Part shown: positions 23,287 to 30,662 of the stretch, piece by piece
Layout: every line of letters starts with the position of its first letter
Position numbering within the stretch: the first letter of the stretch is position 1
Source: an uncultured Dysosmobacter sp.
GTDB lineage: Bacteria > Bacillota > Clostridia > Oscillospirales > Oscillospiraceae
Direction of reading: 5' to 3'
Length of the DNA: 57,213 nucleotides
NCBI RefSeq assembly: GCF_947631635.1
Contig: NZ_CANRMB010000020.1
Coordinates: forward strand, 1-57,213
Translations under genes and position numbers: made by a program
The notes under the pieces: generated by a model
The model's input: the letters and a program-made list of their open reading frames with translations, nothing else
Told to the model about the DNA's origin: nothing
Databases searched by the model: none

Positions 23287-23449
23287 CGTCCTTTTCCGGT
23301 ACATAGAGCACTTTGGGCGCCTTCCGCACCTCGCACGCCGGAAGGCGCTTTCTTCTGCGCTTTTCCGTGTATTTCCATATCCCCCAGCCAATTAAAAGCC
23401 CGGCCATGATCCCGCAGAGCAGGCACAATATCGTTCGTTCCATAGTCAT
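22937..23449 (-). CDS. Possible membrane protein overlapping the opposite gene
   Basis: GAGGAGGACGAAA stands right before ATG 23449. The product starts MTMERTILCLLCGIM with one clear membrane helix and a basic stop-transfer (KYTEKRRRKRLP). The first 55 codons are intergenic, but the rest runs antisense to the plus-strand gene at 22846-23286 and looks like shadow sequence. The N-terminal part may be a real small membrane protein with an eroded end. Confidence 0.35.
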   Translation of the reverse strand: MTMERTILCLLCGIMAGLLIGWGIWKYTEKRRRKRLPACEVRKAPKVLYVPEKDVRGDGPATDGTAAPPEQKEPVPSRSQETFEEAYSTECFFGVRRSNPNQRRSPALQHTPSAQGQRKQEQQSVAWESGLVWKCRLWLAVSIFCCGGIVLLQTGLHGRNRKTPGDQGGS

Positions 23450-23562
23450 TTTCGTCCTCCTCACTTGCTCTCGCTGTTTTCTCAGATATATGAATAATTT
23501 GTAAAACATTTGTTCGTATGTTGACTTTCATTCTTCTCTGCAATAAACTATGTTCATAAACA

Positions 23563-23586
23563 TCCTCGCAAGAGGACAACAAAACG
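23563..23586. repeat. Left inverted repeat with internal palindrome
   Basis: TCCTCGCAAGAGGA (23563-23576) is a 14-bp palindrome. With the following CAACAAAACG it matches, inverted and with one mismatch over 22 bases, the repeat at 23938-23959. The pair flanks the 55-residue gene. Confidence 0.65.
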
Positions 23587-23721
23587 AATTGAATCTGGAA
23601 CGACCAACAAAACGGGCGTAAACGCGGCAAGCCTCGCCCCCTTGCCTGCGCACTGAACGCGGAAAAATCTGTGTTGGCCATATTCACCGTTTTTTACCGT
23701 CGCAGGTAAGGAGGTGAGATC

Positions 23722-23889
23722 ATGGTTGATTTTGAGATGCTTTCCGCTACAACTCAAAAGGCTGCGCTGGAAAAGGTTACCCGCGCCGCCAACAGCGGCA
23801 AGCAGGCATCTCCCCAGCAGCTGGCGCAGGTGTTTTCTGATATCGTTGTTTCCGCGATTCAGGAATACGACCGCCAGGTGAAGAGCTGA
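23722..23889 (+). CDS. Small 55-residue helical protein
   Basis: The frame begins MVDFEMLSATTQKAALEKV and ends AIQEYDRQVKS. GTAAGGAGGTGAGATC, a near-perfect ribosome site, precedes the ATG, and a strong terminator follows 19 bases after the stop, so this is a real transcription unit. It is flanked by inverted repeats with TCCTC-N4-GAGGA palindromes. No family is recognised; location near the lysogeny switch suggests regulation or an anti-host function. Confidence 0.65.
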   Translation: MVDFEMLSATTQKAALEKVTRAANSGKQASPQQLAQVFSDIVVSAIQEYDRQVKS

Positions 23890-23907
23890 TCCATATCAAT
23901 TCTCAAA

Positions 23908-23941
23908 CAGTCGAGGGATTTCCCCCCTCGGCTGTTTTTTT
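23908..23941 (+). terminator. Terminator of the 55-residue gene
   Basis: Arms CAGTCGAGGG and CCCTCGGCTG are followed by TTTTTTT. Confidence 0.8.
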
Positions 23942-23961
23942 GTTGTCCTCTTGTGAGGACG
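23938..23961. repeat. Right inverted repeat with internal palindrome
   Basis: TCCTCTTGTGAGGA (23946-23959) is the partner of the left palindrome. The wider repeat overlaps the T-tract of the terminator. Confidence 0.65.
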
Positions 23962-23969
23962 TTCTGATG

Positions 23970-23982
23970 TTGCGTTACGCAA
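23970..23982. promoter_or_regulatory. Operator-like palindrome O4
   Basis: TTGCGTTACGCAA has the same TTGC-N5-GCAA form as the operators in the 24.2-24.3 kb switch region. It overlaps the stop codon of the XRE gene. Confidence 0.55.
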
Positions 23983-24187
23983 CATCGCGCGATAAAAAAT
24001 AGAACCTAAATTCTTTATCTTCTATTTCAAGAATTTCCTGAAGCCTCTCTGCTTCATAAACTGTTACAGGGCGTTTATTGTTAATTTTTTGAGACAGAAC
24101 ACATTGTGACATTCCTAGCCTTTTTGCTGCTTCACTTTGAGTAATCTTCTTTTCTTTCATCAACTGCTTGATAGCTTTTGTGTTCAT
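23975..24187 (-). CDS. XRE-family regulator (Cro-like) of the lysogeny switch
   Basis: A 70-residue helix-turn-helix protein (ITQSEAAKRLGMSQCVLSQKINNKRPVTVYEAERL). It is AT-rich compared with the virion genes. It is transcribed away from the CI-like gene across a 150-bp operator region. GAGGAGGATAAAC precedes the ATG. Divergent small XRE plus larger XRE repressor is the layout of a Cro/CI switch. Confidence 0.8.
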   Translation of the reverse strand: MNTKAIKQLMKEKKITQSEAAKRLGMSQCVLSQKINNKRPVTVYEAERLQEILEIEDKEFRFYFLSRDVA

Positions 24188-24204
24188 GTTTATCCTCCTC
24201 TCGG

Positions 24205-24337
24205 TGTTGCACTATGCAATTTTCTACAATATACAACATATAGTTCAGTTTGTCAATAGCTCTATGCAACTTTTTCGTTTTTTGTATTGCATTGTGCAAT
24301 TTAATGTGGTATAGTCACTGTCAAGGAGCTGATACTT
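24205..24337. promoter_or_regulatory. Divergent promoter and operator region of the lysogeny switch
   Basis: Leftward promoter: TTGACA and TATATT 17 bases apart on the minus strand. Rightward promoter: TTGCAT (24287-24292) and TATAGT 17 bases apart. Palindromes TTGCACTATGCAA (24207-24219) and TTGCATTGTGCAA (24287-24299), with a half-site CTATGCAA near 24262, are placed at the leftward start site and over the rightward -35. They are the likely repressor sites. Confidence 0.75.
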
Positions 24338-24751
24338 ATGAATGAATATAATCCTATTTTAACCGGAAAGCGCATTAAACTATGTCGTGAAGAACGTGGG
24401 CTTACTTTAGACAATATTGCGATTTCCATCGGAATTGCCCGCTCTACCGTTCAACGTTATGAAGCAGGTACTATAAAGCGCCCTAAACTACCTGTAATTG
24501 ATTCTATTGCAAAAATTTTAGATGTTGACCCAAGCTGGCTTCTCAATAAAACCAACCAGAGAAATTCCTATTATACCAATGTTTCACTTTGCAATAATTC
24601 AGATGATTTATTACCGACTGATGAACGATTACTATTAAGTATTTATCGACAAGTCAATACTGCTGGGCAAAACTATATTATGAAACAGGCAGAATTCGCA
24701 TTTGTACAGAAAGAATACCAAAAGCCCTCCCCCTCCGCATCCGGCGAATAG
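24338..24751 (+). CDS. CI-like XRE phage repressor
   Basis: A 137-residue protein. Residues about 10-65 form a helix-turn-helix (LTLDNIAISIGIARSTVQRYEAGTIKRPKLP), followed by a linker and a short helical C-terminal part (DERLLLSIYRQVNTAGQNYIMKQAEF). There is no peptidase S24 domain, so induction by RecA self-cleavage is not expected. CAAGGAGCTGATACTT precedes the ATG. It should hold the leftward promoter closed in lysogeny and may control its own promoter through O3. Confidence 0.8.
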   Translation: MNEYNPILTGKRIKLCREERGLTLDNIAISIGIARSTVQRYEAGTIKRPKLPVIDSIAKILDVDPSWLLNKTNQRNSYYTNVSLCNNSDDLLPTDERLLLSIYRQVNTAGQNYIMKQAEFAFVQKEYQKPSPSASGE

Positions 24752-24814
24752 GCCGGATTATCTACATAGACTTCAAAAAATAAAAGCCGCCGGGTCTCCC
24801 CAGCGGCTTGCCTC

Positions 24815-25309
24815 TCACTGAATTGTTGTTTTGAAGTAATATTTCACGTATTCCTGTTCCAGCAACTTAAAATCGCAGCAATTCTTCACCAAAAATGGAA
24901 TCTGCTTCACTGTAACGCCCTCATAGGTCTTTCTGGCGTGTTTCCAAATCTCTTCCTTGTGGGCGTTGCAGAAATTCAACTGATTCCACAGCAGATTTCT
25001 ATAACGCGCATCCGGTTCTTTGGCGATATCAAAGGAGACCAGAAAGAAATCCTTGGCAGGGACCATATTGTTGAATCCCAGAAGGCCGTACTTCCCGCCG
25101 TCGATCCGCATAATATGGACATTGTTTTTGATGTTTTTATGGTTCGGCTTTGGGGATTCCATCGGTACAAAATACTTATGCTGTCCTATCTCCAATACAA
25201 CGCCCAGATACGGCCTCCGTTCCCCCTTATTGTACTGCACCCGTTTGTCTATATTGTGCAGATACTCTATGTATCCTTCTCGTATCCTGTATATCTTTAG
25301 TTTTTCCAA
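24815..25309 (-). CDS. ToxN/AbiQ-family type III toxin (endoribonuclease)
   Basis: A 164-residue protein starting at TTG 25309, which has GGGAGG seven bases upstream. Family signatures include KIYRIREGYIEYLHNIDKRV, RPYLGVVLEIGQHKYFVP, a SPKPNH motif, MRIDGGKYGLLGFNNMVP and LWNQLNFCNAHKEEI. ToxN-type enzymes cut RNA and are neutralised by their own repeat RNA. The gene is preceded by a hairpin attenuator, three 36-nt repeats and a promoter, the canonical ToxIN order. Known systems cause abortive infection and stabilise replicons. It lies between repressor and integrase, where prophages carry lysogenic-conversion genes. Confidence 0.85.
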   Translation of the reverse strand: MEKLKIYRIREGYIEYLHNIDKRVQYNKGERRPYLGVVLEIGQHKYFVPMESPKPNHKNIKNNVHIMRIDGGKYGLLGFNNMVPAKDFFLVSFDIAKEPDARYRNLLWNQLNFCNAHKEEIWKHARKTYEGVTVKQIPFLVKNCCDFKLLEQEYVKYYFKTTIQ

Positions 25310-25328
25310 GCGATTCCCTCCCGCTGTG

Positions 25329-25362
25329 AAAAAGCGGGGCAACTTGCGTTACCCCGCTTTTT
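25329..25362 (-). terminator. Attenuator between antitoxin RNA repeats and toxin gene
   Basis: On the minus strand AAAAAGCGGGG and CCCCGCTTTTT form a hairpin with a T-tract. In ToxIN loci such a partial terminator sets an excess of antitoxin RNA over toxin mRNA. Confidence 0.8.
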
Positions 25363-25469
25363 AGCTCCCCACTCAAGGCAGGGGGTCTCCTCTTTTTTGG
25401 CTCCTCACTCAAGGCAGAGGCTCTCCTCTTTTTTGGCTCCCCACTTATCAGGCAGGGGCTTTCCTCTTT
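25363..25469 (-). ncRNA. ToxI-like antitoxin RNA, three tandem 36-nt repeats
   Basis: Units lie at 25363-25398, 25399-25434 and 25435-25469 (the last has 35 bases). On the minus strand each starts with A-run GAGGA and ends GAGTGGGGAGC(C/T). Each unit is expected to be cut by the toxin into a pseudoknotted RNA that binds it. Length and copy number are typical of type III antitoxins. Changes between units are mostly paired (GGGGAG/GAGGAG with CCCCCTG/CCTCTG). Confidence 0.85.
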
Positions 25470-25484
25470 GGGGTCGGGCGGACA

Positions 25485-25513
25485 AGAATAGGCCGGGGGG
25501 TAATTCTTGTCAA
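25485..25513 (-). promoter_or_regulatory. Promoter of the type III toxin-antitoxin locus
   Basis: On the minus strand TTGACA (25513-25508) and TATTCT (25490-25485) are 17 bases apart. An 18-bp palindrome (TTATGC...GCATAA, 25520-25537) lies just upstream and may be an operator. Confidence 0.75.
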
Positions 25514-25640
25514 CACAGATTATGCTAAAAAGCATAAACCTGTATCTTTATTATATGCGGCTTTTTGAAAAATGCAATCAAAATTTTCTAATTTTTTATA
25601 ATTTATTATCATTTATTTCTTTTGAAAGGCCGGTGATCCC

Positions 25641-27257
25641 ATGCTCTCTGAAAATTCCAGAATCGTCCCCTTCGGGCGGGATTACTGCATCTACCTCCGC
25701 AAATCCCGCAGCGACCTGGAGGCCGAGGCCCACGGCCAGGGGGATACCCTGCTCCGCCACCGGACAAAGCTGCTGTCTCTCGCCAAGGCCATGCACCTGA
25801 ACATTGGCCGCATTTATGAAGAGGGTGTCAAATCCGGCGAAACCATCACCTCCCGCCCGGTCATGCAGGAGCTGCTCCACGATGTGGAGGCCGGACAGTG
25901 GGCGGGCGTCCTGGTGATGGAGGTGGAGCGCCTTGCCCGCGGCGATACCATCGACCAGGGCCTGGTCTCCCGGGCCTTCCAGTTCAGCGGCACCCGCATC
26001 ATCACACCCGTCAAGACCTATGATCCCCAAAGCGAATTTGACCAGGAGTATTTCGAGTTCGGCCTGTTTATGAGCCGCCGGGAGTATAAGACCATCAACC
26101 GCCGCCAGCAGCTGGGCCGCCTCGCCTCTGTGAATGAGGGGAAATGGCCCTCCAACCGCGCCCCATACGGATATGACCGGATCAAGCTGGAGGGACAAAA
26201 GGGATGGACTCTGCGGCCAAATGAGAACGCACAGGTGGTAGCGGATATTTTCCGCTGGTATACCGAGGGGCAGCCCACGCCCAGCGGCTCCCTGCGGCGG
26301 CTCGGTGCCAGCAGGATCGTGACGCTCCTGAACAAAGCGGGAATCCCCTCCCCCGGCGGCCGTGACTGGACGCCGAATAGCGTCAAGGATATCCTGCGGA
26401 ACCCCGCTTATGCCGGATGGGTCCGCTGGGGAAACCGTCCCCAAGTGAAGGTGCTGCGGGACGGAGCCGTCGTTAAGACCCGTCCCCGGACCAAGGAGGA
26501 CAGCGAGACCATGAAGCTGTGCCGCGGCCTCCATGAACCGGTCATCTCCCAGGAGACCTTCGATAAGGCCGCCGCGCTGCTGAAAAGCAATCCCAGCCGT
26601 CCCGGCCCAAAACAGCTGGGCATCAAAAGCCCGCTGGCAGGGCTAGTGACCTGCGGATGCTGCGGGCGAAAGATGGTCCGCCGCCCTTACCGGAACGGCC
26701 ATAAGGACGGCTTGATCTGTCCCTATCCCTCCTGCCCCACCATGGGGTCTGACCTGGATACTGTGGAGGCCGCCATTCTTCAAGCTCTTCGCAGCTGGCT
26801 GGCGGACTTTGAACAGACTCCGCCTGATGACACCACAGCGGCAGAGGCCGCCGAGCAAGCATCTCTGGAGCGTTCCATTTCTGTGCTGCAGCGGGAAATG
26901 GAACAGATCTCCCAGCAGGAACAGCGGGCCTATGATCTGGTGGAACAGGGCGTGTACAGCATTGACCTCTTTACCTCCCGCTGCCAGGAGCTATCCCGCC
27001 GCCGGCTCGATTTGGAACAACGCATCCAGTCCGTTACCTCCGCAATGACCACCCTGGAACAGCAGATCCAGGCTAAGAGCCTCATCGCCCCCGCCGTCCG
27101 CCATGTGCTGGACAGCTACACATTGGCCGAAACGCCGGAAGAAAAAAACACCCTCCTGCACAGCGTGCTGAAGGATGTCATCTACACCAAAACCACCGGC
27201 GGCCGATACAAAGCAAGCGATATGACCATCACCATCCACCCCCGTCTCCCTTTTTAG
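25641..27257 (+). CDS. Large serine recombinase (prophage integrase)
   Basis: A 538-residue protein. The N-terminal resolvase domain has the nucleophile in YLRKSRSD (Ser22) and an EVERLARG motif. A recombinase domain follows (APYGYDRIK ... SPGGRDWTPNSVKDILRNPAYAGWV), then a zinc ribbon (CGCCGRKM...CPYPSCP) and a C-terminal coiled coil (about 395-480) that controls direction of recombination. It integrates the phage at an att site and, with a directionality factor, excises it. The gene ends about 30 bases before a truncated cotJC-type gene, so attR is immediately downstream. No directionality factor is recognised. Confidence 0.9.
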   Translation: MLSENSRIVPFGRDYCIYLRKSRSDLEAEAHGQGDTLLRHRTKLLSLAKAMHLNIGRIYEEGVKSGETITSRPVMQELLHDVEAGQWAGVLVMEVERLARGDTIDQGLVSRAFQFSGTRIITPVKTYDPQSEFDQEYFEFGLFMSRREYKTINRRQQLGRLASVNEGKWPSNRAPYGYDRIKLEGQKGWTLRPNENAQVVADIFRWYTEGQPTPSGSLRRLGASRIVTLLNKAGIPSPGGRDWTPNSVKDILRNPAYAGWVRWGNRPQVKVLRDGAVVKTRPRTKEDSETMKLCRGLHEPVISQETFDKAAALLKSNPSRPGPKQLGIKSPLAGLVTCGCCGRKMVRRPYRNGHKDGLICPYPSCPTMGSDLDTVEAAILQALRSWLADFEQTPPDDTTAAEAAEQASLERSISVLQREMEQISQQEQRAYDLVEQGVYSIDLFTSRCQELSRRRLDLEQRIQSVTSAMTTLEQQIQAKSLIAPAVRHVLDSYTLAETPEEKNTLLHSVLKDVIYTKTTGGRYKASDMTITIHPRLPF

Positions 27258-27282
27258 TTTGTCTTTCATCTCTATTTTTATG

Positions 27283-27299
27283 GTGCTAAAGAGCTGGGC
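27283..27299. other. Probable prophage-host junction (attR)
   Basis: Downstream of the integrase stop, sequence changes from phage to a catalase coding frame near GCTAAAGAGCTGGGC. The frame upstream has no start and the protein lacks its normal N-terminal third. The exact core cannot be fixed because attL is outside the window. Confidence 0.55.
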
Positions 27300-27695
27300 C
27301 ATCTGGAGATGGTTGGCACCATCGTCCACCAGCTGACCCGGAATCTCACGGAGGAGCAGATCCGCACCGCCGGATTCGACACCTACTTTGTGGACCACAC
27401 CACCGGCGTGTATCCCCAGTTCGCCTCCGGTTACCCCTGGTCCGCCTCCACCATGCAGGTCACCGGCGACGTCATCGCCGACCTGACGGAGGACCTGGCG
27501 GCGGAACAGAAGGCCCGCCTCACCTACGACAATATCCTGCGCCTGTCCGACGACCCGGACGTGAACGACGCCATCCGGTTCCTGCGGGCCCGGGAGATCG
27601 TCCACTTCCAGCGCTTCGGCGAGGGCCTGCGTCTGGCGAAGGACAAGATGAACGAGAAAAATGTCTACTATATGAACCCCGCTTTTGACAAATAA
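27291..27695 (+). pseudogene. cotJC: 3' part of a CotJC-type manganese catalase gene, split by the prophage
   Basis: The frame resumes at ELGHLEMVGTIVHQLT and runs to the natural C-terminus. It keeps the metal-ligand segment (E..H.E), PWSASTMQVTGDVIADLTEDLAAEQKAR and RAREIVHFQRFGEGL, all typical of spore-coat Mn catalases. Family proteins have about 55-70 residues before this point. The missing 5' part is expected at the left end of the prophage. Excision could restore the gene in the mother cell, but the restored gene cannot be checked here. Confidence 0.8.
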
Positions 27696-27698
27696 GCG

Positions 27699-27738
27699 AA
27701 AACGGACGCAGCGGCACACAGCCGCTGCGTCCGTTCCT
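27699..27738. terminator. Bidirectional terminator
   Basis: A 15-bp perfect stem (AACGGACGCAGCGGC with its complement, five-base loop) separates the convergent catalase remnant and alkylation-repair gene. Confidence 0.8.
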
Positions 27739-28431
27739 CTACTTCGGGATCTTGCATGTGCGCAGATACGCCTTTTGCTCATCGGTGACGCGATAGCTCT
27801 CAATGGCCTTCTGAATGGCCTTATTGTGGGTCCACAGCTCCAGGCGGCGTCCTTCGATGTACGGCAGGGCCGCGGCGTACTGCTTGGCCAGGGCCGTGGC
27901 AAAGCACCAAGCCACCATCATGTTTACATAATACTCCCCGCTCTCCACGGCGGCCACCCAGTCCAGGTACTCCGGGCGGAAGTGCTCGTCCAGATAGAAG
28001 GTCATCAGCATCTCGATGCCGAACCGGACGGTGTAGGGGTGGTCCGAGGCCATCCAGCGGCGGATGTCGGCCAGCAGCTCCGGCAGGTGCTTTTGAAAGA
28101 CCCTGGGGCGCATGAGGTCGCAGGTGGCCCAGTTGTCCACATAGGGGAGAAACGCGTCCAGCGCCGCCACGGCCTGGCCGTAGTCCTTCATGGACTCGAT
28201 CAGAAAGCCGTGGAGGTTGTTCTCCTCATAGTATGGGTGGGGCAGGATTTTCAGGAATTCCGCCGCCTCCGGGGTCTTGGCAAAGGCCTTTGCGTATTTC
28301 CGCAGCGCCGGCGTCCGGACGCCGATGACCGTCTCCGGCGGCACCGTGGGCATGAGCCTGCACTGGAAATCCCGGTATTTCAGGTCCTGCATGGCAAGCA
28401 GCTGGGCCTGCACGCTCTGTTCGATGTTCAT
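27739..28431 (-). CDS. AlkD-like DNA alkylation repair protein
   Basis: A 230-residue helical protein of the HEAT-like DNA glycosylase superfamily: GVRTPALRKYAKAFAK, YYEENNLHGFLI, VDNWATCDLMRP and WVAAVESGEYYVNMMVAWCFA are family signatures. Such enzymes remove alkylated purines without base flipping. The D in WATCD is a usual catalytic-site residue. It stands alone; the next gene upstream is unrelated. Confidence 0.85.
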   Translation of the reverse strand: MNIEQSVQAQLLAMQDLKYRDFQCRLMPTVPPETVIGVRTPALRKYAKAFAKTPEAAEFLKILPHPYYEENNLHGFLIESMKDYGQAVAALDAFLPYVDNWATCDLMRPRVFQKHLPELLADIRRWMASDHPYTVRFGIEMLMTFYLDEHFRPEYLDWVAAVESGEYYVNMMVAWCFATALAKQYAAALPYIEGRRLELWTHNKAIQKAIESYRVTDEQKAYLRTCKIPK

Positions 28432-28566
28432 ATCAGCGTCTCCTTACAGTGGTCGGTCTTGTGGATGGTCCGGGCCGTCCGGCCGGTGAAGGTCTTGAAA
28501 CGGACCTGGAACCGCTTGGTTTGATGCCATAATAGGCAACGGCCCTGCAAACCGGAAGCTGTCACG

Positions 28567-28932
28567 TTAAACGACATGATATCCCGCTTTCACTAAGATA
28601 TCTACCGCCTTATCATAGTGCTCCTCTTTGGTCAAAATATAGTCCGTATTGTAAGTAGAAATCGCAAAAATTCCAATTTCATTTTCTGCTAACAGCGTCG
28701 ATATGTTAGACAAGATCCCTATCAGCGAAAAATCCAGGATCCCCTGTATTCTAAAAGCTCTCCAGCCATCATCGCGTTCCGTTGAATTTGCCGGAACATC
28801 CTTTGTAATACATACCAGTGAATTTTCTTCATCCGTTTTGCCGATAAAACAATACTCGCTTTCAAGATTGACCAGTGAATAGTCGGTTACTTTACATACT
28901 GAAAACGGATAATCAAGTATCTGAATTTCCAC
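28567..28932 (-). CDS. ACT-domain protein
   Basis: A 121-residue protein with an ACT-like C-terminal half (FSLIGILSNISTLLAENEIGIFAISTYNTDYILTKEEHYDKA). Proteins of this type bind small ligands such as amino acids. The gene is clearly AT-richer than its neighbours, which may indicate transfer. No operon partner is visible. Confidence 0.75.
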   Translation of the reverse strand: MEIQILDYPFSVCKVTDYSLVNLESEYCFIGKTDEENSLVCITKDVPANSTERDDGWRAFRIQGILDFSLIGILSNISTLLAENEIGIFAISTYNTDYILTKEEHYDKAVDILVKAGYHVV

Positions 28933-28967
28933 ATGGACCCCTCTTCAAATTCGATTTTTTGGTGCGG

Positions 28968-29372
28968 TTAGCCAAGATTGCTGCGGCAGGCTCCGCTCTC
29001 TTTCAGCCTGTCCAAAATCACCCGGTCCGCGGGACAGAAGGGGTACTCCTCCGCCTCCTCCAGGGTGATCCAGCGGATGTCGCTGTGCTCCAGCTTCTGG
29101 GGCGTACCCTGGGCGATGGAGGCGTCAAACAGCGTCAGGCAGACGGTCAGGTCCGGATATTCGTGGACGACCTCCATGCGGACGCCCTCCACTGCCACCG
29201 TGACATCCAGCTCCTCCCGGCACTCCCGGACCAGGGCCTGCTCCCCGCTCTCCCCCGGCTCCACCTTGCCGCCCACGAACTCCCAGAGAAGCCCCCGGGC
29301 CTTGTGGGGCGGACGCTGGCAGGCCAAAAACCGTTCGCCGTCCCGGATCAGGGCGGCCACCACTTCCAACAT
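28968..29372 (-). CDS. MutT-like Nudix hydrolase
   Basis: A 134-residue protein with a full Nudix box starting GGKVEPGES and ending RECREELDV. It matches the (deoxy)nucleoside triphosphate pyrophosphohydrolases of the MutT type that remove oxidised nucleotides such as 8-oxo-dGTP. LACQRPPHKA before the box and a C-terminal DIRWITLEEAEEYPFCPAD are typical. ATG at 29372 has AGGAGGGAGACGC upstream. It is 11 bases from the hydrolase gene. Confidence 0.85.
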   Translation of the reverse strand: MLEVVAALIRDGERFLACQRPPHKARGLLWEFVGGKVEPGESGEQALVRECREELDVTVAVEGVRMEVVHEYPDLTVCLTLFDASIAQGTPQKLEHSDIRWITLEEAEEYPFCPADRVILDRLKESGACRSNLG

Positions 29373-29383
29373 GCGTCTCCCTC

Positions 29384-30457
29384 CTATTTCTGACCGGCGA
29401 ACCAACGGGCCTCCCGGAGCCAATCCAGCAGCTCTCCGTCGGTCTCCCCCGCCGTCCGGACCGGCGTGTGATGGGTCCAGCGGCCGGGGTACGGCTCCGA
29501 GGCGTATGGGATACGAGGGGACTCCTGCCGGTGGGAGAGGCCGAAGGACACCAGGATGCCCGTCTCCTTCTTCCGCCGGGGATGGGACACAAAGGCAAAG
29601 CCGTACCGCTCCGCAAAGGTGATCTGGGTCTTTTGGACCTTGATCCCAACGCCTGGAAACTCCCCCAGGATCTGGCTCCGGAGGCGCTCATAGAGGGCCA
29701 GCGCCTCCGGCCTTCCGGTGAAAAACAAACACTCCTCCGCCGTCAGCGGCGGGGCGGCAGGCCCGGTCTGGACGCCGGTCCAGCGGTCCAGGACCGCCAG
29801 CTGCTCCGGGGTGTGGAACCAGTGCTCCCCGTCCTCCATGACCGTCAGGCCGCAGTGGAAGCGGGCGGCAAAGTCCTCCGCCTCCGGGCGGGGCGTCAGG
29901 TTGTCCTGTCCGGCGTACAAAATGGCGGTGGGACTGGGCCAGTGCCGGATGGGATGGGAAAGGGCGTACTGGTAGTACCGCCAGGACAGGGTCTCCCCAA
30001 AGGCGGTCCCGATGGTCTCCCGGGCCTCCAGGTCCGCCTCCGTCACCCCTGCCCACTGCATCATGCGCCGGATGAGGGCAGCCATGTCCAGCACGGGCGA
30101 GACGAACAGGCTCCGCTCCGGCGGCGCGTCTCCCAGGGCCAGCATGCTGAACCAGGCGCCGATGCTGTCGGCCCGCAGGGCCGCATGGGGCCAGCGGGCC
30201 TGGAGATCCGTCCAGACGGCTTGCAGCTCCGGCACCGCGTGCCAGGGGTCCAGGGGCTCCGCCCCGCCCCGGCGGGCGCCGTGCTCCGGCAGGTCCACGG
30301 CCAGCACCTGCCACCCCTTGGGGCAGACGGTCTCGGCAAAGGGCCTTGCCCCCTCCTTGCTGCCGTGTTTGCCGTGGACGAACAGATAGACCGACTCCGC
30401 GTCGCCGCCGTACAGGAGGGCGGGGATGTGTCCGATCTGAAACGCAGTTTCCTTCAT
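29384..30457 (-). CDS. Alpha/beta hydrolase fused to a DUF5655 domain
   Basis: A 357-residue protein. Residues 1-235 are an alpha/beta hydrolase: VYLFVHGKHGSKEGARPF (oxyanion region), nucleophile elbow ADSIGAW (Ser), and an acid/His pair late (YAGQDN; DGEHWFH). Residues about 245-355 match DUF5655 (FFTGRPEALALYERLRSQI, KVQKTQITF, IPYASEPYPGRWTHH). Joining the two domains is not usual to my knowledge. The substrate is unknown. Confidence 0.7.
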   Translation of the reverse strand: MKETAFQIGHIPALLYGGDAESVYLFVHGKHGSKEGARPFAETVCPKGWQVLAVDLPEHGARRGGAEPLDPWHAVPELQAVWTDLQARWPHAALRADSIGAWFSMLALGDAPPERSLFVSPVLDMAALIRRMMQWAGVTEADLEARETIGTAFGETLSWRYYQYALSHPIRHWPSPTAILYAGQDNLTPRPEAEDFAARFHCGLTVMEDGEHWFHTPEQLAVLDRWTGVQTGPAAPPLTAEECLFFTGRPEALALYERLRSQILGEFPGVGIKVQKTQITFAERYGFAFVSHPRRKKETGILVSFGLSHRQESPRIPYASEPYPGRWTHHTPVRTAGETDGELLDWLREARWFAGQK

Positions 30458-30474
30458 AGGTGCTTCTCCATGCT

Positions 30475-30662
30475 GTAATCAAATAATTTGAAAGGCAGTA
30501 AAGCAAAACTGCTTTCCAAGCTTATCGGTGGGTATACACGGTGTCAGGCCGCGGCGTGCGGCCTGTATTTAGATTTCATAGCCAATCACTGTTTGCCTAT
30601 TGCAGACCACGGGCGAAGGCCCCTTGAAAGATCACTTGGGATTTTTCAAGTCCATTGACGAT
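30475..30662. repeat. Palindromic chromosomal repeat R1
   Basis: It contains a CAGGCCGC...GCGGCCTG hairpin, ATTTCATAGCCAATCACTG, and CTTGAAAGATC...GATTTTTCAAG. The same order occurs, inverted, at 39488-39664. It fills the gap between two genes and reaches the end of the exonuclease gene. Confidence 0.7.

Noticed and set aside
25363..25469. Three tandem 36-nt repeats as a CRISPR array
   Set aside because: The units are directly abutting without spacers and are followed by an attenuator and a ToxN-like gene, which is a type III antitoxin layout.
28441..28540. A possible 3' fragment of a gene just upstream of the AlkD-like gene on the minus strand
   Set aside because: About 30 codons (FKTFTGRTARTIHKTDHC) look coding and end just before the AlkD start, but no start or homology is recognised, so it is not listed as a gene.
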